Assembly (NCBI GenBank): GCA_035652815.1
Contig: DASRDB010000009.1
Span: forward strand, 62,001 to 126,000
DNA: 64,000 bases
From: DASRDB01 sp035652815
GTDB lineage: Bacteria > Chloroflexota > Ktedonobacteria > Ktedonobacterales > Ktedonobacteraceae
Direction of reading: 5' to 3'
Every line of letters begins with the position of its first letter. Positions within the stretch are counted from its first letter, which is position 1. Positions 7,685-15,648 of this stretch are shown in pieces. A program made the translations under genes and the position numbers. Below the pieces are notes generated by a model. That model saw only the letters and a program-made list of their open reading frames with translations, ran no database searches and had not been told where the DNA came from.

Positions 7685-7846
7685 GCTCAACAGCTGTTTT
7701 TAGAGACCTTGAGATAGGTTTGTGATGCCCAATATCGTTCATCAAAAATCGCGGGAATCCGCTTCATAAGCCATTTCATGAATAGAGAGAAATTTGGCCC
7801 AAACTGGCACACAAAAGAAGCAGGTAATAGATAGACGTATTTCAAT

Positions 7847-7892
7847 GCAAAAAATAAAAAAAGCAGACCTGACGATTTTGTGTCAGGCCTGC
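7847..7892 (-). terminator. Intrinsic terminator of the SRPBCC gene
   Basis: GCAGGCCTGAC / GTCAGGTCTGC (11 bp, one mismatch) with an 8-base loop, followed on the minus strand by a long T-rich run. It lies about 20 bases beyond the stop. Confidence 0.85.
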
Positions 7893-7912
7893 CCTCGTTC
7901 TTCTAGCCGGAA

Positions 7913-8632
7913 CTAGTATCCAGTGGTGCCGCGATCAGGCGGGAATACATTCGCGTCTGGGGTCTCGCTCTCCGTCGGGAACGGATTGTCGGATGTAGAC
8001 GTGACGCCACTTGTCACCGTGTTGGTCGGCTCAGCGATGATATCCTGATCCAACACCGGGCGATTGGTTGTATCAGTGTAGGTGCTTGTCTGATCGCCCT
8101 GCATGGTCGCATTCTGGCGGCCGGTGGTTGTGCCCGTAGCTGCCGCGCTATCACCGTGGAACAGGTAGTTCGACGAATTCGGGTCCAGCGCTCCCTCCGG
8201 GGCCTGGTCTACCATGCGCGCGAAGTTATCAAGGTCATGCTGTAAAGCCTGCTCGAAGCGGGCACCCGCGCCAAGCGACTCACCTACATCACCGGCTACT
8301 CCGGCAGGCGGATTGTAGGTGACATAGACATCAACCTGCGTCTGCATCGGGCCGACTGTCTGGAAGGTGACTCGGCCAGCATTCTCCATACCATTGTAGG
8401 AACGCCACCCAATCTGCCGATTCTCCACCCAGTTCTCGTTTTGAGCATCCCATTCATGGCGGCCAACTACATCTGCCACCCAGTGACTGCGCTGGTCGTC
8501 ATAGTAAGTAACTTCCTTCACGAAGTGCATGAACTTCGGGAAATCGTTAAAATGGGAGAACAGCGCGTATACCTGATGAATCGGCGCGTTTACCACAACC
8601 GAAGCATGATGTTCTTTCCAACCTTGTGCCAT
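7913..8632 (-). CDS. SRPBCC (START-like, polyketide cyclase/dehydrase) family protein
   Basis: The 239-residue protein has an SRPBCC hydrophobic-cavity domain over residues 1 to about 150. It starts with the typical VNAPIHQVYALFSHFNDFPKFMHFVKEV and carries the later GRVTFQ strand and the long C-terminal helix QALQHDLDNFARMV. A low-complexity Thr/Ser/Asn-rich tail of about 90 residues follows. Such proteins bind small hydrophobic ligands; the ligand here cannot be told. No signal peptide or helix for the membrane is seen, so it is probably cytoplasmic. It stands alone with its own terminator. AAGGAGTG lies about 7 bases before the ATG. Confidence 0.85.
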   Translation of the reverse strand: MAQGWKEHHASVVVNAPIHQVYALFSHFNDFPKFMHFVKEVTYYDDQRSHWVADVVGRHEWDAQNENWVENRQIGWRSYNGMENAGRVTFQTVGPMQTQVDVYVTYNPPAGVAGDVGESLGAGARFEQALQHDLDNFARMVDQAPEGALDPNSSNYLFHGDSAAATGTTTGRQNATMQGDQTSTYTDTTNRPVLDQDIIAEPTNTVTSGVTSTSDNPFPTESETPDANVFPPDRGTTGY

Positions 8633-9149
8633 ACTTTTTCACTCCTTTCGGATTTCACATGTGTCTGGCTATTCTGAAAGAAACATGAGCCAACCTTAGC
8701 AACGATTTTTCAGGCGACTCATGCGAAGTACTCTTTCGTCCTTTCGTTTTATGGACATTTCTACCTTACCATATTACACAGGAGATTTCAATTATTTAAG
8801 CACATCCATAAGCGTTTTCTAATCGACTTCTCATCATCCTTTAAGCTACCATTGTAGAGATACTGTATTTTTTGCAAGTAATAGGAGTTTTTCACTGTTT
8901 CAGTTGAAATGTACCTTTTATCGAAAATTTCTTTCTAGTTAGAGACCGGAATAGCGGAATCAGGTTTCTACCTGACTAAAGATACAGAGGTTACCGGATT
9001 CCTAAGAACTTGCACTCTCTTTTATAGTATGACATAGAATAATTATGCCTCATGCTGCAAGCAATACTCCTTTTCTTCCCGCGTTTTTGCAGGAGTGCAT
9101 GGTGCGAAAAGCATGATGGAAAAAGACAGGCATCTTGAAAGGGAAAACA
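8633..9149. other. Divergent intergenic spacer, AT-rich
   Basis: About 500 bases between the SRPBCC gene and the cupredoxin lipoprotein. AT-rich compared with its surroundings, no convincing ORF and no repeat. TTGCAC (9010) with TAGAAT (9035) at 19-base spacing is a weak promoter candidate for the lipoprotein. ACCGGAATAGCGGAATCAGG and ACCGGATTCCTAAG around 8946-9006 are short mirrored pieces of unknown meaning. Confidence 0.5.
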
Positions 9150-9599
9150 ATGAGTAACAAAGGGTTACGCTTTTTTGGTATACTCCTCGCCTTGCTTGCG
9201 ATAGGCAGCGTCTTGCTTGTTGCCTGCGCGCGCCCTGGCGAAGAAACCGGCAATTCGGGAAATGCGACTCCAACCAGTGGAAGTGGCGGCGGTGGCGGCG
9301 GTGGATGCGCGAGCGGAACGGTCCACATGGACGCCGCCAATTTTCTCTCAAACTGCGTCAACATCGCGAAAGGGGCTAAAGTGACGCTGGTCGATGACGT
9401 ACAGGTACTGCACATCATCACGAACGGCTCCTGGGTAAATGGCACTGCCCAGCAAACAAAAGAACCCGGCGCACCAACCATTTCCAACGTTAATATAAGC
9501 GGCGGAAGCACTACCATTGGACCGTTTAATACAGCAGGAACGTTCCACGTGCTGTGTATCGTACACGTGAATATGAACCTGACGGTGAATGTTCACTGA
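9150..9599 (+). CDS. Cupredoxin-like lipoprotein (plastocyanin/azurin family)
   Basis: A small exported electron carrier or copper-binding protein. The 149 residues begin with a lipoprotein signal ending LLVAC, so Cys26 would be lipidated. A Gly/Ser/Thr linker with a run of seven Gly follows, then a beta-sandwich cupredoxin domain. Type 1 copper ligands are visible: His in VLHIITNG and the C-terminal C-x2-H-x2-M motif (CIVHVNM). The ATG at 9150 follows GAAAGGG by 6-7 bases; an upstream TTG at 9135 has no ribosome site. A redox partner is not evident nearby. Confidence 0.88.
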   Translation: MSNKGLRFFGILLALLAIGSVLLVACARPGEETGNSGNATPTSGSGGGGGGGCASGTVHMDAANFLSNCVNIAKGAKVTLVDDVQVLHIITNGSWVNGTAQQTKEPGAPTISNVNISGGSTTIGPFNTAGTFHVLCIVHVNMNLTVNVH

Positions 9600-9917
9600 A
9601 TTCTGAGAGGTACTACCCAACGGACAAAGCAAAGACATCATCAGGATAGTACCTCTCAAAGTGGTACTTCAGGGTTGCCAGGTAGGAATGTTGGTTCCCT
9701 TATTTGGGATTTTTGAACGTCTACTGTATGATAGTCATAGAAGAGATTAGCCACACTCGATCTGCATGTAACCAATCAAAGTTGGTTAACGTAATGTCTA
9801 GTAGAAGTGAGGCCATTGAAAAGCGCGATACTTGCAGGTAGCCGCTACCTGCCATTTCAAGCGTTCATCTCGTTCATTCTTTGTGGAAGTAGCCTTTGTA
9901 CAAAAAGAGGTGAGACC
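9600..9917 (+). other. Intergenic with long-loop inverted repeat
   Basis: GAGAGGTACTA (9605-9615) is the exact reverse complement of 9647-9657, with a 31-base loop. A third, partial copy, GTGGTACTT, follows. There is no T-tract, so termination of the lipoprotein transcript is uncertain. The rest holds no clear feature except the ribosome site of the next gene. Confidence 0.5.
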
Positions 9918-10124
9918 ATGCCAATCGCATCTGAAACCCTGGATACGAAGCTTCATCGCGCCCTGGAACTGCTCGGTGGCTCCATTGATCCCGAAATTGC
10001 CCAGTCCTATTCCTCGCTCGAGGAGCGCATCCTCGCCCAGGCCCTCGAAAACGTCGAGCTGGCTGAGAGGCGACTGCGCGAAATCCAGAAGCTCGTCGGG
10101 GAGTACGCGGAAGCCCTTGTCTAA
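9918..10124 (+). CDS. Small coiled-coil hypothetical protein
   Basis: Not recognised. The 68-residue protein from the ATG at 9918 (SD AAAGAGGTGAG 4-5 bases upstream) is almost all helical and charged. The leucine spacing in ALELLGGSID and ENVELAERRLREIQKLV suggests a short coiled coil. The longer in-frame ORF beginning at 9807 has no ribosome site and a poor N-terminal composition, so I reject that start. Third-position G/C bias in the body fits a real gene. Confidence 0.6.
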   Translation: MPIASETLDTKLHRALELLGGSIDPEIAQSYSSLEERILAQALENVELAERRLREIQKLVGEYAEALV

Positions 10125-10432
10125 ATGATTCGAGTTTGCTGCCCTCGCGGCGGCAGAAGTGCATCTATTTCATCAACAAGGCTCAACATGCACTTCTCGC
10201 TCGAAGTTTAGAGCCTTTTCGCGTCTTTTACCCGCATCCCTTTTTCATGTACTTGTGCCAGTGAATTAACGAAAACAACCAGACCTTAGATCGTCGTGTG
10301 TTAAAAAAGACTTCTCTCACCAGATATAACTTGTGCAATAATTGGTGCCGCACTGTCTTTGATAAAATAACGCGCCATATTTTTGTAGGGTGCAATGATG
10401 AACGTTGACAACCAGGATCGGCAATGCCACCC

Positions 10433-10521
10433 TGTCATCCTGAGCGCAGCGAAGGATCTCCGGTGAGGCTGACGATTTGCGTGCCCCCACCGGAGATCCT
10501 TCGCTGCGCTCAGGATGACAG
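10433..10521. repeat. Family B palindromic repeat, copy B1
   Basis: Arms 10433-10466 and 10489-10521, about 33 bases, paired apart from one missing T. Family core: GTCATCCTGAGCGCAGCGAAGGATCT. It lies between the small coiled-coil gene (+) and the MFS gene (-), which converge. The preceding stretch 10125-10432 holds nothing else I can recognise. Confidence 0.92.
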
Positions 10522-10549
10522 CCCTACGTCTCCCCTATGAAAAGTACCA

Positions 10550-11881
10550 CTATGACACTTTTCGAGGTTGGGTCTCCTCATACGTCGGCATCGTCTCTAC
10601 CACCGACTCGGGAGCCGGTATCTGCTCGATACGCCCAAGCAGGACGAGGTAGCAAAAGATACCAAGTACCAGAATCGCACCGGCAATAATAAAGTTCAGC
10701 GCAAAAGACCCTGTGGCATCGGCTACATAACCAGCTACAATGGGGGCGATAATACCGGCCACATTACTCACAAAGTTCATGATGCTACCAACTGTGCCAA
10801 CACTTCCCTTCGGCGCGATAAGCGAGGGAATGCTCCAGCCAATGGGAGCCGCAAATGCCAGTCCACCGAGCGCCAGCGAAATCCAGAAGATCGCCACGTT
10901 GGGATCAGTGGTGAAGGCCGCTCCAAGCACAGTAATGCCGAGCAACATGCCAATAGTCAGCAACACCTGTCGCACCTTCGTCGCATTATGGCCACGCTTA
11001 ATCAAATGATCGACCAGCCAGCCGCCAATGACAATATCAGTAATCGTCGCGACAATCCAGGGAATAATGGCATACCAGCCACTTCTAAGCACTGTCATAT
11101 GCAATTGCGTCTGCAAGTATGGCGGTAGCCACAACAGGAACAGGTAAAACGAGTAGTTATAAGCAGTAAAGCCGAGCGTCAACCCCCAGACCTTGCGCTG
11201 CTTCAAAAGATAACCCAGGTTGGCCAGCGAATTAGCCGGAACAGCATCCTCATCTTGCGCGCCGCCCTCTTTTATATACTGGTACTCCTGCTCTGACAAC
11301 GCCTTCGACTCACGAGGATTGCGGTACCAGATCCAGAACACGGCAGCATACAACAGGCTCAGGGTGCCCGTCATCACAAAACCTGCCCGCCATCCCCACA
11401 CCGTAACAGCCCAGGCCACCAGTGGCAAACCGATGACGTTCGAGAATTTCGCCGCCGCGTCAAAAGCCGACGTGGCAAGGCCGCGTTCTTTAACTGGAAA
11501 CCAGTACCCGGTAGCCTTCGAGGAGCCAGGAAAGGCCGGAGCCTCAGCCACACCCAGTATCACCCTGGAAAGCATAATCAGGCCAAAGCCACTGACGATG
11601 GCCGTCATAAACGTGGCAAGCGACCACAGAATCGTTCCCCAGCGCACCAGCCACTTGACGCCCACTTTATCAAGCAGCGCCCCAACTGGAATCTGGAGCA
11701 GGGCATACGACCACAGGAACGAAGAAAGAATAAGCCCCAGGTCACCGTTGGACAGGTGATATTCCTGGATAAGCGGTTTCGCTGCCGCTGAGATATTGAC
11801 ACGGTCAAAATAGTTAATGACAATGCCAACTCCCAACAGGATAGCGATAAACCAGCGCCAATTGCCCACACGTGTACGCAT
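10550..11881 (-). CDS. MFS transporter, anion:cation symporter-like
   Basis: A 443-residue, 12-helix major facilitator. The loop 2-3 signature is present as GALLDKVGVK at about residues 63-72, followed by a conserved Arg. The N-terminal INYFDRVNIS segment is typical of the ACS subfamily (glucarate, hexuronate, phthalate and related acids). The substrate cannot be named. AGGAGT lies 6 bases before the ATG at 11881. No catabolic genes adjoin it. Confidence 0.88.
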   Translation of the reverse strand: MRTRVGNWRWFIAILLGVGIVINYFDRVNISAAAKPLIQEYHLSNGDLGLILSSFLWSYALLQIPVGALLDKVGVKWLVRWGTILWSLATFMTAIVSGFGLIMLSRVILGVAEAPAFPGSSKATGYWFPVKERGLATSAFDAAAKFSNVIGLPLVAWAVTVWGWRAGFVMTGTLSLLYAAVFWIWYRNPRESKALSEQEYQYIKEGGAQDEDAVPANSLANLGYLLKQRKVWGLTLGFTAYNYSFYLFLLWLPPYLQTQLHMTVLRSGWYAIIPWIVATITDIVIGGWLVDHLIKRGHNATKVRQVLLTIGMLLGITVLGAAFTTDPNVAIFWISLALGGLAFAAPIGWSIPSLIAPKGSVGTVGSIMNFVSNVAGIIAPIVAGYVADATGSFALNFIIAGAILVLGIFCYLVLLGRIEQIPAPESVVETMPTYEETQPRKVS

Positions 11882-11974
11882 CGTTCTACTCCTTTTGGAA
11901 ATGCGTTAAACTCTAGCACGAATTCCCTCAGCTACCTGTATCACGAGTGGGCAAAAGCAAAAGAATCAATATTT

Positions 11975-13027
11975 CTATCGTGTTACGACGTTTTCCTCTA
12001 CAAGCAGGAGCTTCTCCTCATAGATGCGCCGGATGACATCCTCAATCTCCGGCTCCTGAAAGGTGACATCCTTCAAGTCATAGCGCGCGCCCAGCCAGGC
12101 AACCAGTTCGTGCGCCGGAATGGCCTCGCGCTGGAAACCGAGACTCACCCGGGGCAGTTCGGCAGGCTGCTGGCGCACTCCTGGTGGAAGTTCAGGCAGT
12201 ATAGGTTGCCCCTGGGCATCTCGTGGCAGCGCAGCCAGGGCAGCCGGGTTAAATTCCGCGATCAGAGTGCGTTCCCCGCCAAAGCGTCCGCGAATATCGG
12301 CTACTGTGCCATCATAGAGCTTGCGCCCGTGATCGATAATCAGCATGCGGTGACACAGCATTTCCACGTCGTCCATATCATGTGTTGTCAAAAGGATGGT
12401 GACTTCCTGCTCAGCATTGATGGCCTGCAAAAATTCGCGAATACGCGCCTTCGCCACCACGTCCAGCCCGATAGTTGGCTCATCCAGGTAGAGCAGCTCC
12501 GGGTCGTGCAGTAGCGCCGCCGCCAGATCGCCCCGCATGCGCTGTCCCAACGAAAGCTGCCGCACCGGGGTATCGATAAACTCATCCAGGTCCAACATGC
12601 TGCGCAACCGTTTTAAGTTGGCAGCATGTCGCTCTTCCGGTACGCGATACAGGTAGCGCAGTAGCTTCAGCGAATCGATGAGCGGCAGGTCCCACCACAA
12701 CTGCGTCCTCTGTCCAAAGACCACTCCGATGCGCCGCGCTAATTCCCGTCGCTGGTAGACCGGACTCAATCCGGCCACGCGCACCTCCCCGCCACTCGGC
12801 ACCAGAATCCCCGTCAGCATCTTGATCGTCGTTGACTTTCCGGCCCCGTTCGGCCCAATCAGACCGATCATCTCCCCGCGTTCGATACGCAACGAAAGCT
12901 CATATACCGCCTTCACCACCCGCACTTCTGGGTACACCACACTTATCAATCCTCCCACTATACCCGACCTTCTTCTGGCTATACGAAACACTTTGCTTAG
13001 ACCAGAGGCCTCAATCATGGGTTCCAC
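11975..13027 (-). CDS. ABC-2 type exporter, ATP-binding subunit
   Basis: Energises the exporter formed with the two permeases upstream on the same strand. About 350 residues: Walker A GPNGAGKST, signature LSLGQRMRGD, Walker B LLYLDEPT, H-loop TTHDMDD. A C-terminal extension of about 100 residues ends in a two-stranded domain (VTFQEPEIEDVIRRIY) as in the COG4586 group. I place the start at GTG 13027, 8 bases after GGAGG; the upstream GTG at 13036 abuts the ribosome site and the ATG at 13018 is too far. It has its own promoter and terminator-like leader, a copy of that before the first permease. Confidence 0.9.
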   Translation of the reverse strand: MEPMIEASGLSKVFRIARRRSGIVGGLISVVYPEVRVVKAVYELSLRIERGEMIGLIGPNGAGKSTTIKMLTGILVPSGGEVRVAGLSPVYQRRELARRIGVVFGQRTQLWWDLPLIDSLKLLRYLYRVPEERHAANLKRLRSMLDLDEFIDTPVRQLSLGQRMRGDLAAALLHDPELLYLDEPTIGLDVVAKARIREFLQAINAEQEVTILLTTHDMDDVEMLCHRMLIIDHGRKLYDGTVADIRGRFGGERTLIAEFNPAALAALPRDAQGQPILPELPPGVRQQPAELPRVSLGFQREAIPAHELVAWLGARYDLKDVTFQEPEIEDVIRRIYEEKLLLVEENVVTR

Positions 13028-13074
13028 CGGAACCACCTCCTCTCATAGCATAGATTCGCCAATTTTTGAACAGC

Positions 13075-13196
13075 ACAAAAACCCAGCCCCCGCTCATAGG
13101 GAGGGGGTACTGGTTCCTTTTTTCTGCTCTCTTTCCGCCTTCAATTGGGCGCAAAGATGCCCAGGTACTATATCACAAAAGCAGAGCGCCGGTCAA
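13075..13196 (-). promoter_or_regulatory. Promoter plus terminator-like leader, copy 2 (before the ABC ATPase)
   Basis: Minus strand: TTGACC (13196-13191), 18-base spacer, TATAGT (13172-13167), then a leader with GGCATCTTTGCGC and AGAGAGCAGAAAAAAGGAACC. Next comes the hairpin 13113-13083 (CCAG..CCCCC / GGGGG.CTGG) followed by GTTTTTGTG. Nearly the same block occurs at 14894-15031. It looks like an attenuator; the signal is unknown. Confidence 0.7.
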
Positions 13197-13208
13197 TCAT
13201 TTTTCCGC

Positions 13209-14018
13209 TTAACTCCCCGTACTCTGATAATGCCGCACTCCATATCCCCATATCCACAGCGACACCCCACCAAAGGCCAGCGCGACCAGTGGCGACAGCA
13301 GCACCACAGCCGGTGAAAATCCAAAAGGTAACGGCCTGTCGAGCAGATAGCAGACAGGAAGATAGCTTCCGAATGCCAGCGGCACGACAAAGAGCAGCAG
13401 CCGTTGGAGTAGCTGGTGATAAATGGTAATCGGATAGCTCAGCATCTCGCGTCCGCCATAGTACAGGATATTGGTGATTTCGGTCGTCTCCACTGACCAG
13501 AAACAGATGGTTGCTCCCATCAGCAGAATCGAGTCAAAAATGATCGCGCTGCTGATAAAGCCAAACACTAACACCAGCGCTTTCAAGGCTGTCCAGCGCA
13601 ATCCATGCAGTAAAAAGAGCGCCAACCAGGAAGATAATATGCCCTGGGTTATACGTCCCAGGCGGCGCAGACGAAATTCATTGCTGGCAATCTGAACCAG
13701 GGCCGTCACCGGACGCAGCAGAACGCGATCAAAGTCTCCCCGCCGAATGATCTCATCGAAGCTATCTATTCCCGCCCCAAAGAGTTCGGCCAGTCCGAAA
13801 CCGATCGAGGTGACGCTGTAGAGCAGCGCAACTTCACCGACATGCCAGCCCCCCATTACGGGAAACTGCGCGAAGTAGAGGAACAGTGTCAAAAACTCCA
13901 AACCGGTGACGCAGAAGTATGTGACTATATCGACCAGCAGGTTGGCTTTATATTGCAATTGCGAGCGTATCTGTATACCGATCAAGCGCAGGTACAGGCG
14001 TAAGTCATTTAGCAGCAT
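13209..14018 (-). CDS. ABC-2 type permease subunit (second)
   Basis: A 269-residue integral membrane protein of the ABC-2 permease superfamily with six predicted helices, matching the COG3694 type that pairs with COG4586/COG4587. The start at ATG 14018 is chosen because GGGGAG stands 4-5 bases before it; the longer ORF to 14090 overlaps the upstream gene. It contains the EIIRRGDFDRVLLRP loop found in this permease type. With the first permease it should form the heterodimeric channel. The substrate is unknown; related systems export drugs, polyols or lipids. Confidence 0.86.
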   Translation of the reverse strand: MLLNDLRLYLRLIGIQIRSQLQYKANLLVDIVTYFCVTGLEFLTLFLYFAQFPVMGGWHVGEVALLYSVTSIGFGLAELFGAGIDSFDEIIRRGDFDRVLLRPVTALVQIASNEFRLRRLGRITQGILSSWLALFLLHGLRWTALKALVLVFGFISSAIIFDSILLMGATICFWSVETTEITNILYYGGREMLSYPITIYHQLLQRLLLFVVPLAFGSYLPVCYLLDRPLPFGFSPAVVLLSPLVALAFGGVSLWIWGYGVRHYQSTGS

Positions 14019-14073
14019 ATTGCTCTCCCCTTTTCTGTAAAGAATGGTTCCAGGTCGTTTTTCATAACTGGCG

Positions 14074-14868
14074 TTAGCCGCCCTGCACAACCACCCGCTT
14101 CACCGCCTGCTTTGTCACAACCCGTACAAGCAACGTCAAGACCACAATCCAGCCGATCTGGCGCAGGAATTCGAGCAGCATCGCATCGCCCGTCAATTTG
14201 CCCAGGAACAGTTGAGCCGGAACATTCATCAGCGCGTTAAAAGGAAGCCATTCGACAATCGCGCGCAGCCAGGTGGGGAAAAAGGGTATGGGCACGTAGC
14301 TCCCAGTAAAGAAAAGAGCAATTACGGTCGCGAAGCCGCCCAATGCGCGTGCCTCTAGAATCCAGAAGGCCGCGATATTAAACAGGTAGCGATAGGCAAA
14401 GCCGATAATTGCCGCGACAGGCACGCTCAAGGCAAAGGCCAGCCAGAACTGCCAGTTGCCCGGCACACCAAAGCCAAACAGCAGCATACCCGCGAGATAG
14501 GTTGGTACGCCCCGGTACAGCAGGTAATAACAGCTTCGTCCCATCTCGCGGCTGAACCAGTACCAGTAGAAATCGCAAGGTTTGCTGAGGTCGGAGATCA
14601 CTTCACCCGAGCGGATCGTGAGCATCAAGTCATACCAGCCAAAGGTGAGTACAACCATCGCCAGCGCCTGCGCCAGCCAGACATAGCGCAGAGTCTGCTG
14701 CACATTGTACCCGGCTGCCATATGCCGCGCTTGAAAGAGCGCAATAATCACATAACTGAAGCAGATTCCAAACATAACATTGGTCAGCAGCCCGGCAATG
14801 TTCGCCCAGCGATAGATCAATTGCCGCCGGAACGCAGTGCGGGCCACCTCAAAGTAAAAACGCAGCAT
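14074..14868 (-). CDS. ABC-2 type permease subunit (first)
   Basis: A 264-residue, six-helix permease of the COG4587 type. The amphipathic N-terminus (RFYFEVARTAFRRQLIYRW) and the IRSGEVISDLSKPCDFYWYW loop are characteristic. The ATG at 14868 follows GGAGAGGAAG by a few bases; the ORF from 14898 starts upstream of the ribosome site. The second permease follows 55 bases downstream, then the ATPase behind a duplicated leader. The usual order of this operon type puts the ATPase first, so this order with a separate ATPase promoter is less common. Confidence 0.86.
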   Translation of the reverse strand: MLRFYFEVARTAFRRQLIYRWANIAGLLTNVMFGICFSYVIIALFQARHMAAGYNVQQTLRYVWLAQALAMVVLTFGWYDLMLTIRSGEVISDLSKPCDFYWYWFSREMGRSCYYLLYRGVPTYLAGMLLFGFGVPGNWQFWLAFALSVPVAAIIGFAYRYLFNIAAFWILEARALGGFATVIALFFTGSYVPIPFFPTWLRAIVEWLPFNALMNVPAQLFLGKLTGDAMLLEFLRQIGWIVVLTLLVRVVTKQAVKRVVVQGG

Positions 14869-14893
14869 CACTTCCTCTCCTGTTTTTTCCCAG

Positions 14894-15031
14894 CACAAAA
14901 ACCCAGCCCCCGCTCGCAGGGAGGGGGTACTGGTTCCTTTTTTCTGCTCTCTTCGCGCCGTTAACCTGATCGCTTAAAAAATAGCGCAAAGATGCCTGAG
15001 TACTATATCACAACAACAAAGTGCCGGTCAA
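14894..15031 (-). promoter_or_regulatory. Promoter plus terminator-like leader, copy 1 (before the first permease)
   Basis: Minus strand: TTGACC (15031-15026), 18-base spacer, TATAGT (15007-15002), leader, hairpin 14933-14903, then GTTTTTGTG. The hairpin region is almost identical to copy 2; the leader between them carries a different insert (about 14945-14985), so hairpin and promoter are the conserved parts. Confidence 0.7.
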
Positions 15032-15036
15032 TCGAT

Positions 15037-15627
15037 TCAGATAGCAATTTTCACGGCCACCAATAATCCCGTAGACCAGTTCAGCTTAAGAATTTTCAGA
15101 TCCTCTCTCGACTCCAGATAGGCAACGAGCCTGTATACCCTTGTGACATGCGACTCTTCCCACGAGGTCAGAAACAGCAGGTCATCGATGACATAGAAAC
15201 CGCCCGGCTTAAGCAGGCGCACCGCTTCATCCAGCCGCAGAAATTTTCCCGGCGGCATATCGGCGAACAGCAGATCGAATTGACTGCCCTGTTCGAGCAT
15301 AGAATTCAGAAACGTCACGCCATCCATCTGCGTAAAGGTGATGCGGGAGTCGTGGCCCAAAAAACGGCGCGCAATGTCAACATGAGGGGCGTTGCTATCC
15401 ACTGTAACGAGCCGTGCCCTGGCGTCCATGCCATCCAGCATCCAGGCAGCCGAAAAGCCCACACCCGTTCCCAGTTCAAGCAGCGTGCCTCCCGGTTTGC
15501 TCGCCGCCAACACACGCAGTAACGCCCCGGTCTGGTAATCCGACCCCATCGTAAAATGAATGACCCTTGCCTCGTCCTCAAGTTCCTTCAACACAGGCGG
15601 CGGGTGAAGATTGACGATATCGAGCAT
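15037..15627 (-). CDS. Class I SAM-dependent O-methyltransferase family protein
   Basis: 196 residues with a Rossmann methyltransferase core. Motif I is LLELGTGVGFSAAW (about 50-63), the acidic end of strand 2 is VTVDSN, and motif FDLLFADMPPGK and YVIDDLL follow, as in the methyltransferase 3/24 (catechol and caffeoyl-CoA O-methyltransferase-like) families. A substrate cannot be assigned. It lies 21 bases after the acyl-CoA dehydrogenase on the same strand and probably shares its transcript. The ribosome site is weak (AGGGAC). Confidence 0.83.
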   Translation of the reverse strand: MLDIVNLHPPPVLKELEDEARVIHFTMGSDYQTGALLRVLAASKPGGTLLELGTGVGFSAAWMLDGMDARARLVTVDSNAPHVDIARRFLGHDSRITFTQMDGVTFLNSMLEQGSQFDLLFADMPPGKFLRLDEAVRLLKPGGFYVIDDLLFLTSWEESHVTRVYRLVAYLESREDLKILKLNWSTGLLVAVKIAI

Positions 15628-15648
15628 GTGCTTCTATGTCCCTTCATG

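Noticed and set aside
7508..7690. 60-codon frame on the minus strand ending at the leader peptide stop
   Set aside because: Its start precedes the predicted RNA start, and only the internal ATG at 7564 has a ribosome site.
9807..9917. Longer N-terminus for the small coiled-coil protein
   Set aside because: No ribosome site and unlike coding sequence; the ATG at 9918 is well placed.
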